The position numbers and the translations under genes are program-made. A stretch of 64,000 nucleotides of DNA, taken from positions 310,001-374,000 of the forward strand of contig JAHLKF010000005.1 in assembly GCA_025558075.1 (NCBI GenBank), in the 5' to 3' direction. This document shows positions 47,120 to 56,630 of this stretch, one piece after another (the first letter of the stretch is position 1; every line of letters starts with the position of its first letter). The notes beneath the pieces were generated by a model. That model ran no database searches. It was not told the DNA's origin and saw only the letters and a list, made by a program, of their open reading frames with translations. The DNA comes from Gaertneriomyces semiglobifer. Taxonomy: Eukaryota; Chytridiomycota; Chytridiomycetes; Spizellomycetales; Spizellomycetaceae.

Positions 47120-49442
47120 ATGGCCAACAGCTTTTACACCTTGAAGGCGACAGGTGATGCGTCCTTCCCGACAGTACCTGGTGTCGGAGGACATGTGATG
47201 AAGCATTTGCTAGGTTTCGACCCCGCTCAGTTACTTGAGTCTGTCGAGTTTCCAAATGACAAATATGATAAAATTATAAGGCAACGAAGGTCGGCGAGAA
47301 AGGTAATTAGTGAGGACAGCACCCATAATTTCAGGGAAAAGGCTCATAGGAATACTAACATACTAGAGGGTGGCAGCTGGCAATCCGACGCATCCCTATT
47401 CCAGTCCAAAGCGCCGGTGAATCAGGTAGACTTGCAGAAGCTTCGCCAGAAGATACCCCAACTTCGGCAAGCCGCCGTCAGGAGAATGGACCCGCCAAAG
47501 AAGATGACATGGTGCGCGATCAGCTGGCTCGAATGGCTGCTGCCGTCACCATTCAAGCGGCATTCAGGGGCTGGAGAACTCGCCAGAAGTACATAGCTGT
47601 CATTTGCTCCCAGCTTACTTGGCGAACGCACCGCTTGAGTCCCCCTGATGTTGGCGTATATGGAGGTCTACCTTTTCAAAGGGAGCTCCCGGATATTACC
47701 CTCACTGCTTTGCACGTTCAGGTACCGCAATACACACAACTCTACTGTGACAGGGACGTCCCCTTTTAACAGTTGACCAAGTAGGAGCGACTCATCCGCC
47801 GATACCACCGTTACTGTGATGTGGTTGAGAGGCTCCATGAGTACAAGATTCTTCCTCCTACTTTTCCTGACTTCGCCGCGGCTTACATTCAGTCCGTTTG
47901 GCGAATGTGGATTGTTCGTCGCAACTGGTTAAAGTTTCAGCGGATAGTAAGTAACCACCCTGGTATGATGCCATCGGCAATTGGCTGATTCTGAAGTAGC
48001 GATCTGGGGAAAGCACGGAAGCTGAAGAAGCCAGGAAGGCAATGCTTTGGAAAGTGCGTGCAGCGTCGCGACAATACGGCAGTTCACGTCATGAAGCAGC
48101 CATTAGGATTCAACGGATGTGGAAAAGCTACTATGTAAGTATCCCCGTCGTCACTCGTATTGCCTTGCTGTCACGAGCTCACCCAGTAAACGTCGTGCGT
48201 TTGATAGAATCTCAAGATATATCGATTTTACCGCGATCTCATCAAATATAGACTGCGCGGGCATCCGGGAAAAATCTTGCGCTTCATCAATCCTCAGGAA
48301 TCCCGATTGATGGATCCGGCGATGGCAATTCATGTGCGCTTCCGGTTGGGCGGAGTACGTAGATCACGTTTCCAGGGACAGGGCCTCCGTGAGCTCAAGT
48401 TGTTTTTTCTGTCAGTCATCATTTCCACCGACTATCTTTTACAAGATCTTTGCGCATAAAAGCTTGATCGACATGAATGCCTTCAGTCCTCGCTACTATA
48501 CAGCTCAGCAGAACAAGCAACCGCTTCCAGTGGATCTTTTTGACCAGACGGGTCCGCTTCTTAAGCCGGCGGACAATGGTATGGGCCATAGTCTACACCG
48601 ATCGCCACTTGCCGAACTCATCAGAAGCATGTACAGGATGGTATCAACGAGTGGACAACAACGGGTGGCGGCCAGTGTCGGATAAGGTAAGTCCACCAAG
48701 TACTAGGTATTGGATCAGTGATAACTGACGAGGCCTTGTTTCGGACCTGCTCAGCTCTGGGATTCAGCTGAGGGGGAAGAGCTGACGCCGCCAAAGCCAG
48801 TTAAATTTCACCATCTAAAGCTCAAGAGGCGACAACAACTGGAGCAACTAAAGAGAGCGAGGAAGATTGCGTGGCTACAGAAAATGTAACTCAATTTGGC
48901 GTTCCCAGTCAGTAGGCAACATGTGGCTGACTTGCTGAACTTGCTCTGCGGAAGGTACCGCGACGGGCGACATTTAGATCCGAATCTTGAAGCTGGTACC
49001 GTGGATCCTTCACTCACAAATGCGGGCGGGTTGGCTACGTTCAGTGGCAGAGATGCAACAGCGGAAGAGTTGCTAAGGGCTGATACCAATTTGGATGAGA
49101 ACTTTCTCATTCAATGGAGCACAGTCTTGGACTTTGAAGCATATTTCGAAAATTGGATTGAGCTGGCCATCACGGGTGCATCAGACGGTAAGCCGCTGGG
49201 AATGGCGCTAACATTACCGGTCACTCATTTTCGTGGCCGCAGGTATTATTTCTCCCTTGGCACGACAGCCAGTGGTCGAGTCGGTTGTCGACGAAGTCGG
49301 TGCGCCGAGTTTCGTTGGTGACGACGATGCGGAGTATCAAAGCGATCAGGGTGATGTACGCAAGTCTCGACCGTGGTCGGGCAAGTCTGATCGATCCATT
49401 ACGGATTTACTGATTTCCCAGCGAGAAACTCCCGATTTTTAA
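47120..49442 (+). CDS. IQ-motif protein homologous to animal MFI/C11orf65
   Basis: About ten short exons can be joined from the ATG at 47120 to the TAA at 49440-49442. After an N-terminal region of about 120 residues come three IQ-like calmodulin-binding helices: AAAVTIQAAFRGWRTRQ, AAAYIQSVWRMWIVRR and EAAIRIQRMWKSYY. The rest parallels human C11orf65/MFI closely: an FYRDLI element, a LRFINPQE element, AIHVRFRLGG, FPPTIFYKIFAH, GWYQRVDNNGWRPVSD, LKLKRRQQLEQLKRARK, and LDFEAYFENWIELA near the end. The human protein was reported to inhibit mitochondrial fission, but its presence in flagellated lineages also fits a cilium-linked role (inference). The long N-terminus with two extra IQ helices is not in the human form. 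One intron appears to be only 30 nt (48886-48915). The gene is convergent with URI1, 82 bp away. Confidence 0.75.
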
Positions 49443-49524
49443 GGTCGCATTTAAATTGCATTGATATCTAAATAAATATTAACATACATCGCGTCTCAAT
49501 CCCTGCTAGTGAATATGTACATGC

Positions 49525-51321
49525 CTATTCCAAACCGAGTCGCCGTGCCTTGAATCTTGACATTTTTGGACGCTCTGCCAGTTCCTGTTCAGGGGCAACC
49601 GCTGGCTCGGCACCGGCAATTGCGGTGCCGCGTGTGTCAGAAGGTGTCGCCGAGGACGATGACACAGGACCCGCTTTCTTTATATCGGAAGCTCGCATTA
49701 CGAGTGGCGGTCTTGTGGGCTGTTCAGTCGCGTGATGAACCAGTGGGGGGTCTGAATCTGGGTCATGATCGGAGTCTTCGTCCGCATCCTGAACCTCCGG
49801 GTCGGTGGTCGGAGACGAGGCAGATAATCGGGCAGCCTTGAACCGTGAAATACGCGACGAGTTTACATTTTGTCCAATAACGTCTCGATTACGCCTATCA
49901 GACCCGTTCGTTGTAGCTCCACGATTTGAGACCCTGCGAGTGGCGGAAACGTTGGGCTTGAAGCGTGCTGAAGGTTCCACCGGGATCTCAACTTCATCCC
50001 GAGAAACAGTCGGCTGCTGCTCCGGGTTTTCAGCAAGCTGTCGTGGGAACCCCTGAAGCTCAACATTATCTCTAACGGATTGTCGCATTTGACGAAAGCG
50101 CGAGACTCTTGTATGACGCTCTGGCTCAACCTCTTCCAATTCTTGCTCGGAATAGACGGGCATAGGCAATTCTTCCGCTTGTAGCAACTGATTCCTGCGA
50201 CGGCTGTACTCTAACAAGAGTTCACGTCCGAACATGAATTCGTCTGTTTCGCCCTCGGAAGCCGAGTCAATATCAATCTTTTCAACAACTGAATCGCTGA
50301 CAGTCGGTCGGTGAGGTGCGGCTAACTCTTTACGCTCGTCCTTTAAGTTTTTCGTCTCGGTCGCCAATATAGGGCTTAAATTGGCCGTAGTATGCGATGT
50401 ATGCGGACCTTTACCCTCGTTCGAGAAGCGTACGTGTTTCGTTACCGATGGTTCCGCTTCTCGCCGTATCGCAGATTTCATTTTTGGCACAACCTGGGTT
50501 GTACTGGAATTGTAATCATCATCATCGTCATCCATGACTTCAAAGCGCATCTCCGCCTCTGAATCATCCTCGATGTCTTCACTCTTCTCTGAATCCGATT
50601 CCGTTTCCACCAGGCCTTGTTCTTCCTCTTGTTCGAGTTGTTGCAAGCGGTCAAATATCTTCTTCTCAAATGGTCCAAGCTTATCATAGTCAAGACCGCC
50701 CACCAGTCCCTGCTCCAGGTGTGAGTCTTGCGAGTGAGGTGCCCTTGCGGACGCTTCAGATGTAATCTTCAAACTGGGCTCCTGGTACTCCTCTCTTATA
50801 TCAACAAACTTCAAACCTTCTTCGTTAACTTCATCGCCATCTTCATCGAGTTGCGATTTCTCCAGTGAATGCAGCTGCCCACGCTCCACCAGACGCAGGC
50901 GGCCACGTAAATCCTTCAAATGCTTTTTAGCCTCATTCACCTTCCCCCCGGTAACCTCTCGACGACGTCTTATTATGTCAATCGCCTCTTTGACAGAACG
51001 CTCCGCGAACCAGTTATCTCCCAACAACACGAGTACCTCATTGGTGTGTACCAACTGCCCAGGCATAAATGCCAACGGACCTAGGGGAACCATTACATCC
51101 CTACGAGTAACAGCTACCGTCTCGTTTAGGAACTCTTGCAGCGTCCGATAGTCATGTTCGTATTTCTTCCATCGCTGTTCATCTGCCTCAGCAACGGCGA
51201 CGTCCTGTGGAGAGCACGATCAACACAAATTTCAGGTAACATCCTACGCCAAACTACCACGCACCTCCTTCAACTTGGCCTCATACTGTTGGATGAGCTC
51301 GTCAGTGACCTGCGGCTCCAT
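49525..51321 (-). CDS. URI1: URI1/Bud27, unconventional prefoldin (RPB5 interactor)
   Basis: Two exons (51321-51265 and 51204-49525) give 578 residues. The first 130 residues form a prefoldin-alpha fold: a helix starting MEPQVTDELIQQYEAKLKE, then TLQEFLNETVAVTRRDVMV, the beta-hairpin block PLGPLAFMPGQLVHTNEVLV with GDNWFAERSVKEA, and a second helix. The rest is acidic and disordered, with an RPB5-binding-like acidic stretch (DDDDDDYNSS region, near residue 250) followed by KHVRFSNEG, and a repeated SRFKA motif near the C-terminus (SSRISRFKAARL and PKMSRFKARRLG). URI/Bud27 is a cytosolic chaperone-like factor needed for assembly of nuclear RNA polymerases. It is head-to-head with RPC25. Confidence 0.82.
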
Positions 51322-51598
51322 CTTAATGGCCGAGACGACGTTCCCGTTCGCGGAAGCTTTTTGGTTTGGTTCGGTCGCTGCAAACTTCGAGCAACGGATA
51401 ACAAAACTGTGCCGCCAACCGCGTAGGTTTCCTTCCCGCCAACATTTTTTATAATTGCGGATTCTTTTTCAGAACAGCGACGCTGCAGCACAGGTGCCCG
51501 CCAAGTAACCGCAGAAAGCTTTCGAAGTAGATTGAGTGCCGTCTGTTTGCAGCTTGGGTGTCGACCAAGATCTGCTTCATGTCCGTTGTCCGTTCAAG
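51322..51598. promoter_or_regulatory. Shared divergent promoter of URI1 and RPC25
   Basis: 277 bp between the ATG of URI1 (minus) and that of RPC25 (plus). No TATA box or repeated motif was recognised. The short distance suggests joint control of an RNA polymerase assembly factor and a Pol III subunit. Confidence 0.5.
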
Positions 51599-52512
51599 AT
51601 GTTCATTCTTTCAAAGTTGAAGGACAATGTCAGGGTATATCCATCGGACTTTTACAAGCCGCGGATCGACGCTGTAACGGACGAACTGAACAAAAAATAT
51701 GCCAATAAGGTACGTTCCAAGGGGCTGCTGCAGCATCGCGCCCGTTAACATTCTCCCGCGACAAGGTTCTCCATAACGTTGGCCTTTGTATTCGAGTCTG
51801 GGATATCCTAGAGGTATCAGATCCAATCGTACATATTGTCCAGGACGGATCGTATCAATCAACTGGTAAGGATATTGGCGTTTGGCATAATATGGTATAT
51901 GTGAAATCTCACGCTGCACCCTTAAGTGACCTTCCGATTGGTGGTATTTAGACCGTTCAAAGGTGAAGTCCTATTGGGAAAAATACTATCAAACGACCCA
52001 GTTACCGGGGTAAAAGGTCAGTAGGAAGTTCACGTTTTCAGCTAACGCGGTGATGGGCGGACACGACCTTTGACGGCTGTCATCGATTTAGTATCCGTCG
52101 GATTTTTTGATGATATTATTATACCGCCTGTGTTTTTACAAGCAAACTCCGTATTGTATGTCTGCATTGATCTTGAGGAGGGAATGTACCCGTTGCTTAC
52201 GAAGCTTATTATACCAGCAATGAAGAAGAAAAGGTCTGGGTGTGGCAGTACGACGAGAGCGCAGCATTGTACATGGATAACGAGGAGCCAATTCGTTTCC
52301 GTGTTGAGAGCGAACAATTTGTGGATGTCGGCCCGGTACGTGTAGTGGATGGCCAACAAGAAACTAGGAAGCCACCGTTCTCCATCTACGTGAGTGCATA
52401 ACATGTCCAGAATGCGACCCAAAGCAACCCCCGTCCTGAACCCCGTCTGTTCCAATAGGCGTCCATTGCAGAGGCTGGGCTGGGCTGTACTTCCTGGTGG
52501 GACAGTGAGTGA
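51599..52512 (+). CDS. RPC25: RNA polymerase III subunit RPC25 (RPC8/POLR3H)
   Basis: Six exons join from the ATG at 51599 to the TGA at 52510-52512, about 210 residues. The N-terminal tip domain has MFILSKLKDNVRVYP and ELNKKYANK, spliced to VLHNVGLCIRVWDI. The OB domain has VFRPFKGEVLLGKI, VSVGFFDDIIIPP and EEKVWVWQYDE, then LYMDNEEPIRFRVESEQFVD. The ending SIAEAGLGCTSWWDSE matches the diagnostic C-terminus of Rpc25/POLR3H (GLG..SWW). This is the Pol III paralogue of Rpb7. With Rpc17 it forms the stalk that helps initiation at tRNA and 5S genes. All exon joins keep phase. It diverges from URI1 and ends 106 bp from the convergent DNAAF11. Confidence 0.93.
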
Positions 52513-52618
52513 ATTAGCGGCGAAACGGATGCGCCTTAACGTAATCGCATTCGATGTGATATGTATATAATTACCTTATTTATGTTAACAGTAGTTAGAA
52601 ATTGAGCTTTTATGTAGT

Positions 52619-54258
52619 TCAACACAGAGGGGGTACGTCTGGATCGTCAACAAAGTCATCTGGTATCTCCGGCGGCTTGGTTGAACCAAGCTTAACCTCC
52701 AGAATTCCATTTGGTGACGGGCGCTCACACTTGCCACCATTTGAAACAATATTCCTAATGTCGACCGGCCCCGTTAATTGAAGCGGCTTGCTAGTCGCTT
52801 CCCTGTGCTGTGCCCTCTCAAGCCGCTTATGCTCCTGCTCGCTTGCTCGCCGATCTCGGCGCCGCATATCTGTCACATCCACGTTCTCCTTTCCCACTGA
52901 TGCTTTCACCATAGTTACCGCAAGCTCCCCTGTCAGTCGACTGCGTTCGCATAGCACGTTTCCGGTCTGCACCGGCTCCTCTAAGACCAACTGTAGTAGC
53001 TTGCCTTTAGCCAGAATTCGGATGTAAGTCGGATGGACGTCAATATCAATTAAGCTCGAGTCCAAAAATTTGGACAGCTCGACGTGCAACACAATCAAAT
53101 CCTTGGTTGTCTCAAATCTGAAAGGCCATTTTCCTTGATTCCGTTGTAATACCCGGCCATCAGGCCCTCGCGCCGGTTCATTCATTTCTCGGATCACTTT
53201 CTCTGAAGGTCTACTTGGTTCTTTCTCTCCATTCAAAGCTGCGAGTTCACGCGCAGATTCTAACCGAGTACTTGGTGTATGAGGAAGTGGTTCATTTTGA
53301 AAATGCCAGCGCTTCTTCTCCAATCTGTGAACATACTCCAATTAGCCTCTGCATTGCCGGGATAAGACTGCGATTGGTACTTACTCATCTTCCACGCTTT
53401 CAGATGGAACTTCAGTTTCCACGGTACGTTCTTCGCTTGGAGATGCATCTACGCTAATCCCTTCAGCACTGTCTGAGCTTGTTGGTCGCTCCCGTACGAA
53501 GCGCTCCCGGAGTTCGTCGTATACTTGTGCGGCAATGATTCTCTCAGACTTCGTAATGTCCCTGGCGTCCAAAGCCTAATACCTCAATTAATCACAACTC
53601 CTCATTATACGAATAGTGAACGCAGGCTCACCGTCAACTGCGGTAGCGCGGTGATAACAAAGTCTCTATATCCTTCTTTCCGCGCACAGGGATTCCCCAC
53701 CAGAAAGCTGCATAAATGGCGTTAGTTGTATCTTGCCAAGCACATAACTTGATCCTTGAACCCACAGCTCTCGTAACATCAAGTTCCCCTTCAGACTCTC
53801 GACATCCAATGGATCTTCGATGAAGTTAACCGTCAAATCCAATTTCTCAAGTGATTCACATCCCTCCAAATTTTCCAGCTTGCGAATATTATTTAGAGCA
53901 AGTTGTAAGTATTTGAGCTTTTTGAGCTTGTGCAAGTTTTCTGTTACCTCACCTGGGTGTCAGTGACGCTGCGCAAAGTAACTCGCAGAATACAAGATAT
54001 ACAACATACCAATTTTGGAAATTTGGTTGTTTTGTAAAAACAGTATTTCCAAGTCCTTGCAGTAACGATCAAGGCTCTCTATTTTTTCAATATCATACTG
54101 ATGCAAGGTAATCTCTTTAAGCGTCGACAGTTCCCCATCGTTATGTTCCGCGCGTTTGCGAAGCAACTCTTTGTCAACTGTAGCAAGCTATTTAGGGAGG
54201 TTCGCTCGATGGACGGTTAACAGGCAAATCATTAGGGAAACCTACTTCGTTTCGTCAT
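52619..54258 (-). CDS. DNAAF11: DNAAF11 (LRRC6/TILB), axonemal dynein arm assembly factor
   Basis: A six-exon minus-strand gene from an ATG at 54258-54256 to the stop at 52619. A tiny first exon gives MTKR and joins [17 protein letters not shown], matching the family opening. LRR units follow: [47 protein letters not shown] and [11 protein letters not shown], then a [11 protein letters not shown] cap joined across an intron. The C-terminal half has the family's CS/p23-like domain ([41 protein letters not shown]) and the signature tail [13 protein letters not shown]6 acts in the cytoplasm with other DNAAFs to pre-assemble outer and inner dynein arms. Its presence is strong evidence for a motile flagellum. 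CFAP53 lies upstream on the same strand. Confidence 0.92.
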
Positions 54259-54500
54259 GGCTACTGTTCAGAACATGGTTGTGGGCAGTGAAGGGTTCTG
54301 CGAAGTTGGTCCAGCATACGCGTAGCTGAGCTTACGTAATGATACTTCCATAAACTCACTTGTAACTGACAGCACGCATCTTAGCAAGCGATGAACCTAT
54401 GCCACCTGTAGTCCCCAATGGGTTCTATTAACTATACCACTCGTGTCTATAACGCGCCTAACAGGATATGCTGGCTGTAACCTTCGAACCTTTGAAAGGC

Positions 54501-56237
54501 TTAGCACAGGAATGGCGGCGCGACATTGGGCGGCCGTCCACTTCCAGGTCTTGAAGCCGGCGCACTGCTGCTCTTTTTAGGTCCCAATCCAATATCCAGA
54601 TTATTCCCACCGGCTTCTGCATTCTTCGCCTTACTTAATTCCCATTTTTCGACAATCTTACGAACTTCTTCCATGCCATAGTCTTTGCCCATATTAAGAC
54701 CAACAACCTGACCAGTCTCCCGTATCCTCTGCATTTCCAACTCTAGCAACAAGTTGTACTTTTCTCTTGCGATTTCATCCTCTTCCTCCTCTAGCCGCAG
54801 ACTCTCTTTCGCCATACGATTTTGTTCGATCCGAGCTTCGACTTGTTCATCCAAAACCTCTTTGTATTCTCTTTCAGCGATCAACCGCTCTTCCTGCTTC
54901 CTCTTCTGTTCCTTTTGGTAACTTTCAATACCTGCTTCAATCCGTTTAGCTTCGATCTCGGCCTCAATTTGCGCTGCCCTAACAGCATCTAAACGTTCGC
55001 GGAGTTGCTGATCACGTTCTGCCAAGACAGTCTGCATTAACTTGTCTCGCGCGGCCTGTTCTTTTTGGTATTTCTCAGACCGTTGCGCCCATAGCCTGTC
55101 GGACTCCATCGCATACAAGCGGTCGGCTTCCGATTCACGCTCTTTTTCGACAGCCTGCAAAGCACGAATATGAGCCATATAACTTTCCATTTCGCGGCGC
55201 CGCTCCTCCTTTTTGCGGTCGGAGCGCTGGGACTCAAGGTTGTCCATTCGGAAAAACGTATTCAGAATATCAAGATCGTGCTTAAGGGATTCAGCCTGAG
55301 CCGCACGTTTCGCCGCAATTTTGGCAGAGTTGAACGCGTCAAGCTCCAGTCGCGTCAATCGCTGCTGTTCGATTTTAGCCAGCCGCTGCCTCTCCGCTTC
55401 CAGTACACGCAACTCATTTTCTTGCCGCATTAACTCGCCTTCTTCGCGCTTTAGACGAGCAGCCTCTTCGTGCAAGTGACGGAGTACTCGTAGTTGTTCT
55501 TGCAGCGTTTCGGTCATGAGTTTATTCCTCTCTGCTTTTAAAGCGCGATCACGTTCTTCGCGTTGTATCTTTTGTTGCCGATCCATTTCCCAAAGGGTAT
55601 CGTAATATTGCTTTTCACGGAGCTCATTCTCGCGTCGCATGGCAAGCTCTTTCACTTGAACATCGCGATCCTTTTTAATTTGCTGAGATACAATAGATGA
55701 CCCCAACGACCGAAGCTCATCGCATTCTAGGCGCCACCGTTGCAAAAGCTTCTCCTCAACGACCTTCTTCCGGTCCTCTTCACGCTTCTGGCGTATGCTA
55801 TTCACCCGTTCACGCATAGACTCGATGGTAGCTTTCATACACTGGGGCTTGGTTTGTTCTCTGAACGCAGTGTCTTCGAGCCCCTCTGGCCCGCATTTCG
55901 CACCATCTGTATTGTCCTCCTCATCGCTTCTGACATCGCGGCTTTCGTCAGTTTGATGTCTCTTTCCAGCTCTCACTCGATCATAGCCAAACACCTCTCG
56001 TCTCACTCGATCTTTGATGCCACGCAGCTCGAAATCAGAACGTGACTCCGTGTCCTCATAGTACTTTTTGCGATCAAGCATTTCATTGCGGCGCGCTTCC
56101 TGCTCTCGACGGAGTGTTATCAAGCGATCCGAGCGATGGTGCGGGAAATACTGCGAGTGAAACATCTTAGCATATATACCATTATCATGAGAGAAACCAC
56201 AATTGTGACCAATGCTTACATGCGCCGTTGCTGCCAT
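54501..56237 (-). CDS. CFAP53: CFAP53 (CCDC11)-like axonemal coiled-coil protein
   Basis: A 578-codon frame from an ATG at 56237-56235. Apart from the ends it is almost entirely charged coiled coil with a trichohyalin/plectin-homology character (long runs of Glu/Arg/Lys with regular Leu). Blocks such as SIRQKREEDRKKVVEEKLLQ, RWRLECDELRS and LWEMDRQQKIQREERDRALK align with CFAP53. That family is a microtubule inner protein and links dynein arms and centriolar satellites, and is needed for motile cilia. The first 18 nt are followed by a GTAAGC and end 54 nt later at an AAG: an in-frame intron of 54 nt (56219-56166) may be spliced, giving a start MAATAH joined to MFHSQYFPHHRSDR. DNAAF11 lies immediately downstream on the same strand; the CNNM gene diverges. 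Confidence 0.78.
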   Translation of the reverse strand: MAATAHVSIGHNCGFSHDNGIYAKMFHSQYFPHHRSDRLITLRREQEARRNEMLDRKKYYEDTESRSDFELRGIKDRVRREVFGYDRVRAGKRHQTDESRDVRSDEEDNTDGAKCGPEGLEDTAFREQTKPQCMKATIESMRERVNSIRQKREEDRKKVVEEKLLQRWRLECDELRSLGSSIVSQQIKKDRDVQVKELAMRRENELREKQYYDTLWEMDRQQKIQREERDRALKAERNKLMTETLQEQLRVLRHLHEEAARLKREEGELMRQENELRVLEAERQRLAKIEQQRLTRLELDAFNSAKIAAKRAAQAESLKHDLDILNTFFRMDNLESQRSDRKKEERRREMESYMAHIRALQAVEKERESEADRLYAMESDRLWAQRSEKYQKEQAARDKLMQTVLAERDQQLRERLDAVRAAQIEAEIEAKRIEAGIESYQKEQKRKQEERLIAEREYKEVLDEQVEARIEQNRMAKESLRLEEEEDEIAREKYNLLLELEMQRIRETGQVVGLNMGKDYGMEEVRKIVEKWELSKAKNAEAGGNNLDIGLGPKKSSSAPASRPGSGRPPNVAPPFLC

Positions 56238-56630
56238 CCTTGCGCGTCTCGCCGGAACCTCGTCCCAAGATGGTCATAAACGGGTTGACGAAAAAGCCCC
56301 GGTGAAAAACAACCGTTGATTCCAACCGTCAAAATGCGGATGGGTCTCAAGCGTCTATGAATTCGCGCGGGTGACCTACTGCTAAACGTCGTCGTTCCAC
56401 TTCCGAGCTACTTTTCGCAAACTCCTACCGCCAGTAATGTCCGCACGCATTCCATTGTTACCAAGTTCCATTGTTGCCAAAGATAAACCCTTTGGAAAAG
56501 GGGCATTTCTTTGACGTAACGCGCGGTTCAGGACTGCGAAAAGGATCTACTTATACTCGCTGTTACTGTTGACAGCTGCAAAAAACGCAGCTGCAAAAGT
56601 AATCGGAAGAGTTATAGGTACCCGAGGGAG
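56238..56630. promoter_or_regulatory. Divergent intergenic region between CFAP53 and the CNNM/MAM3-like gene
   Basis: 393 bp holding two promoters back to back. No specific element was recognised, and I saw no RFX-type X-box clear enough to call. Confidence 0.4.
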
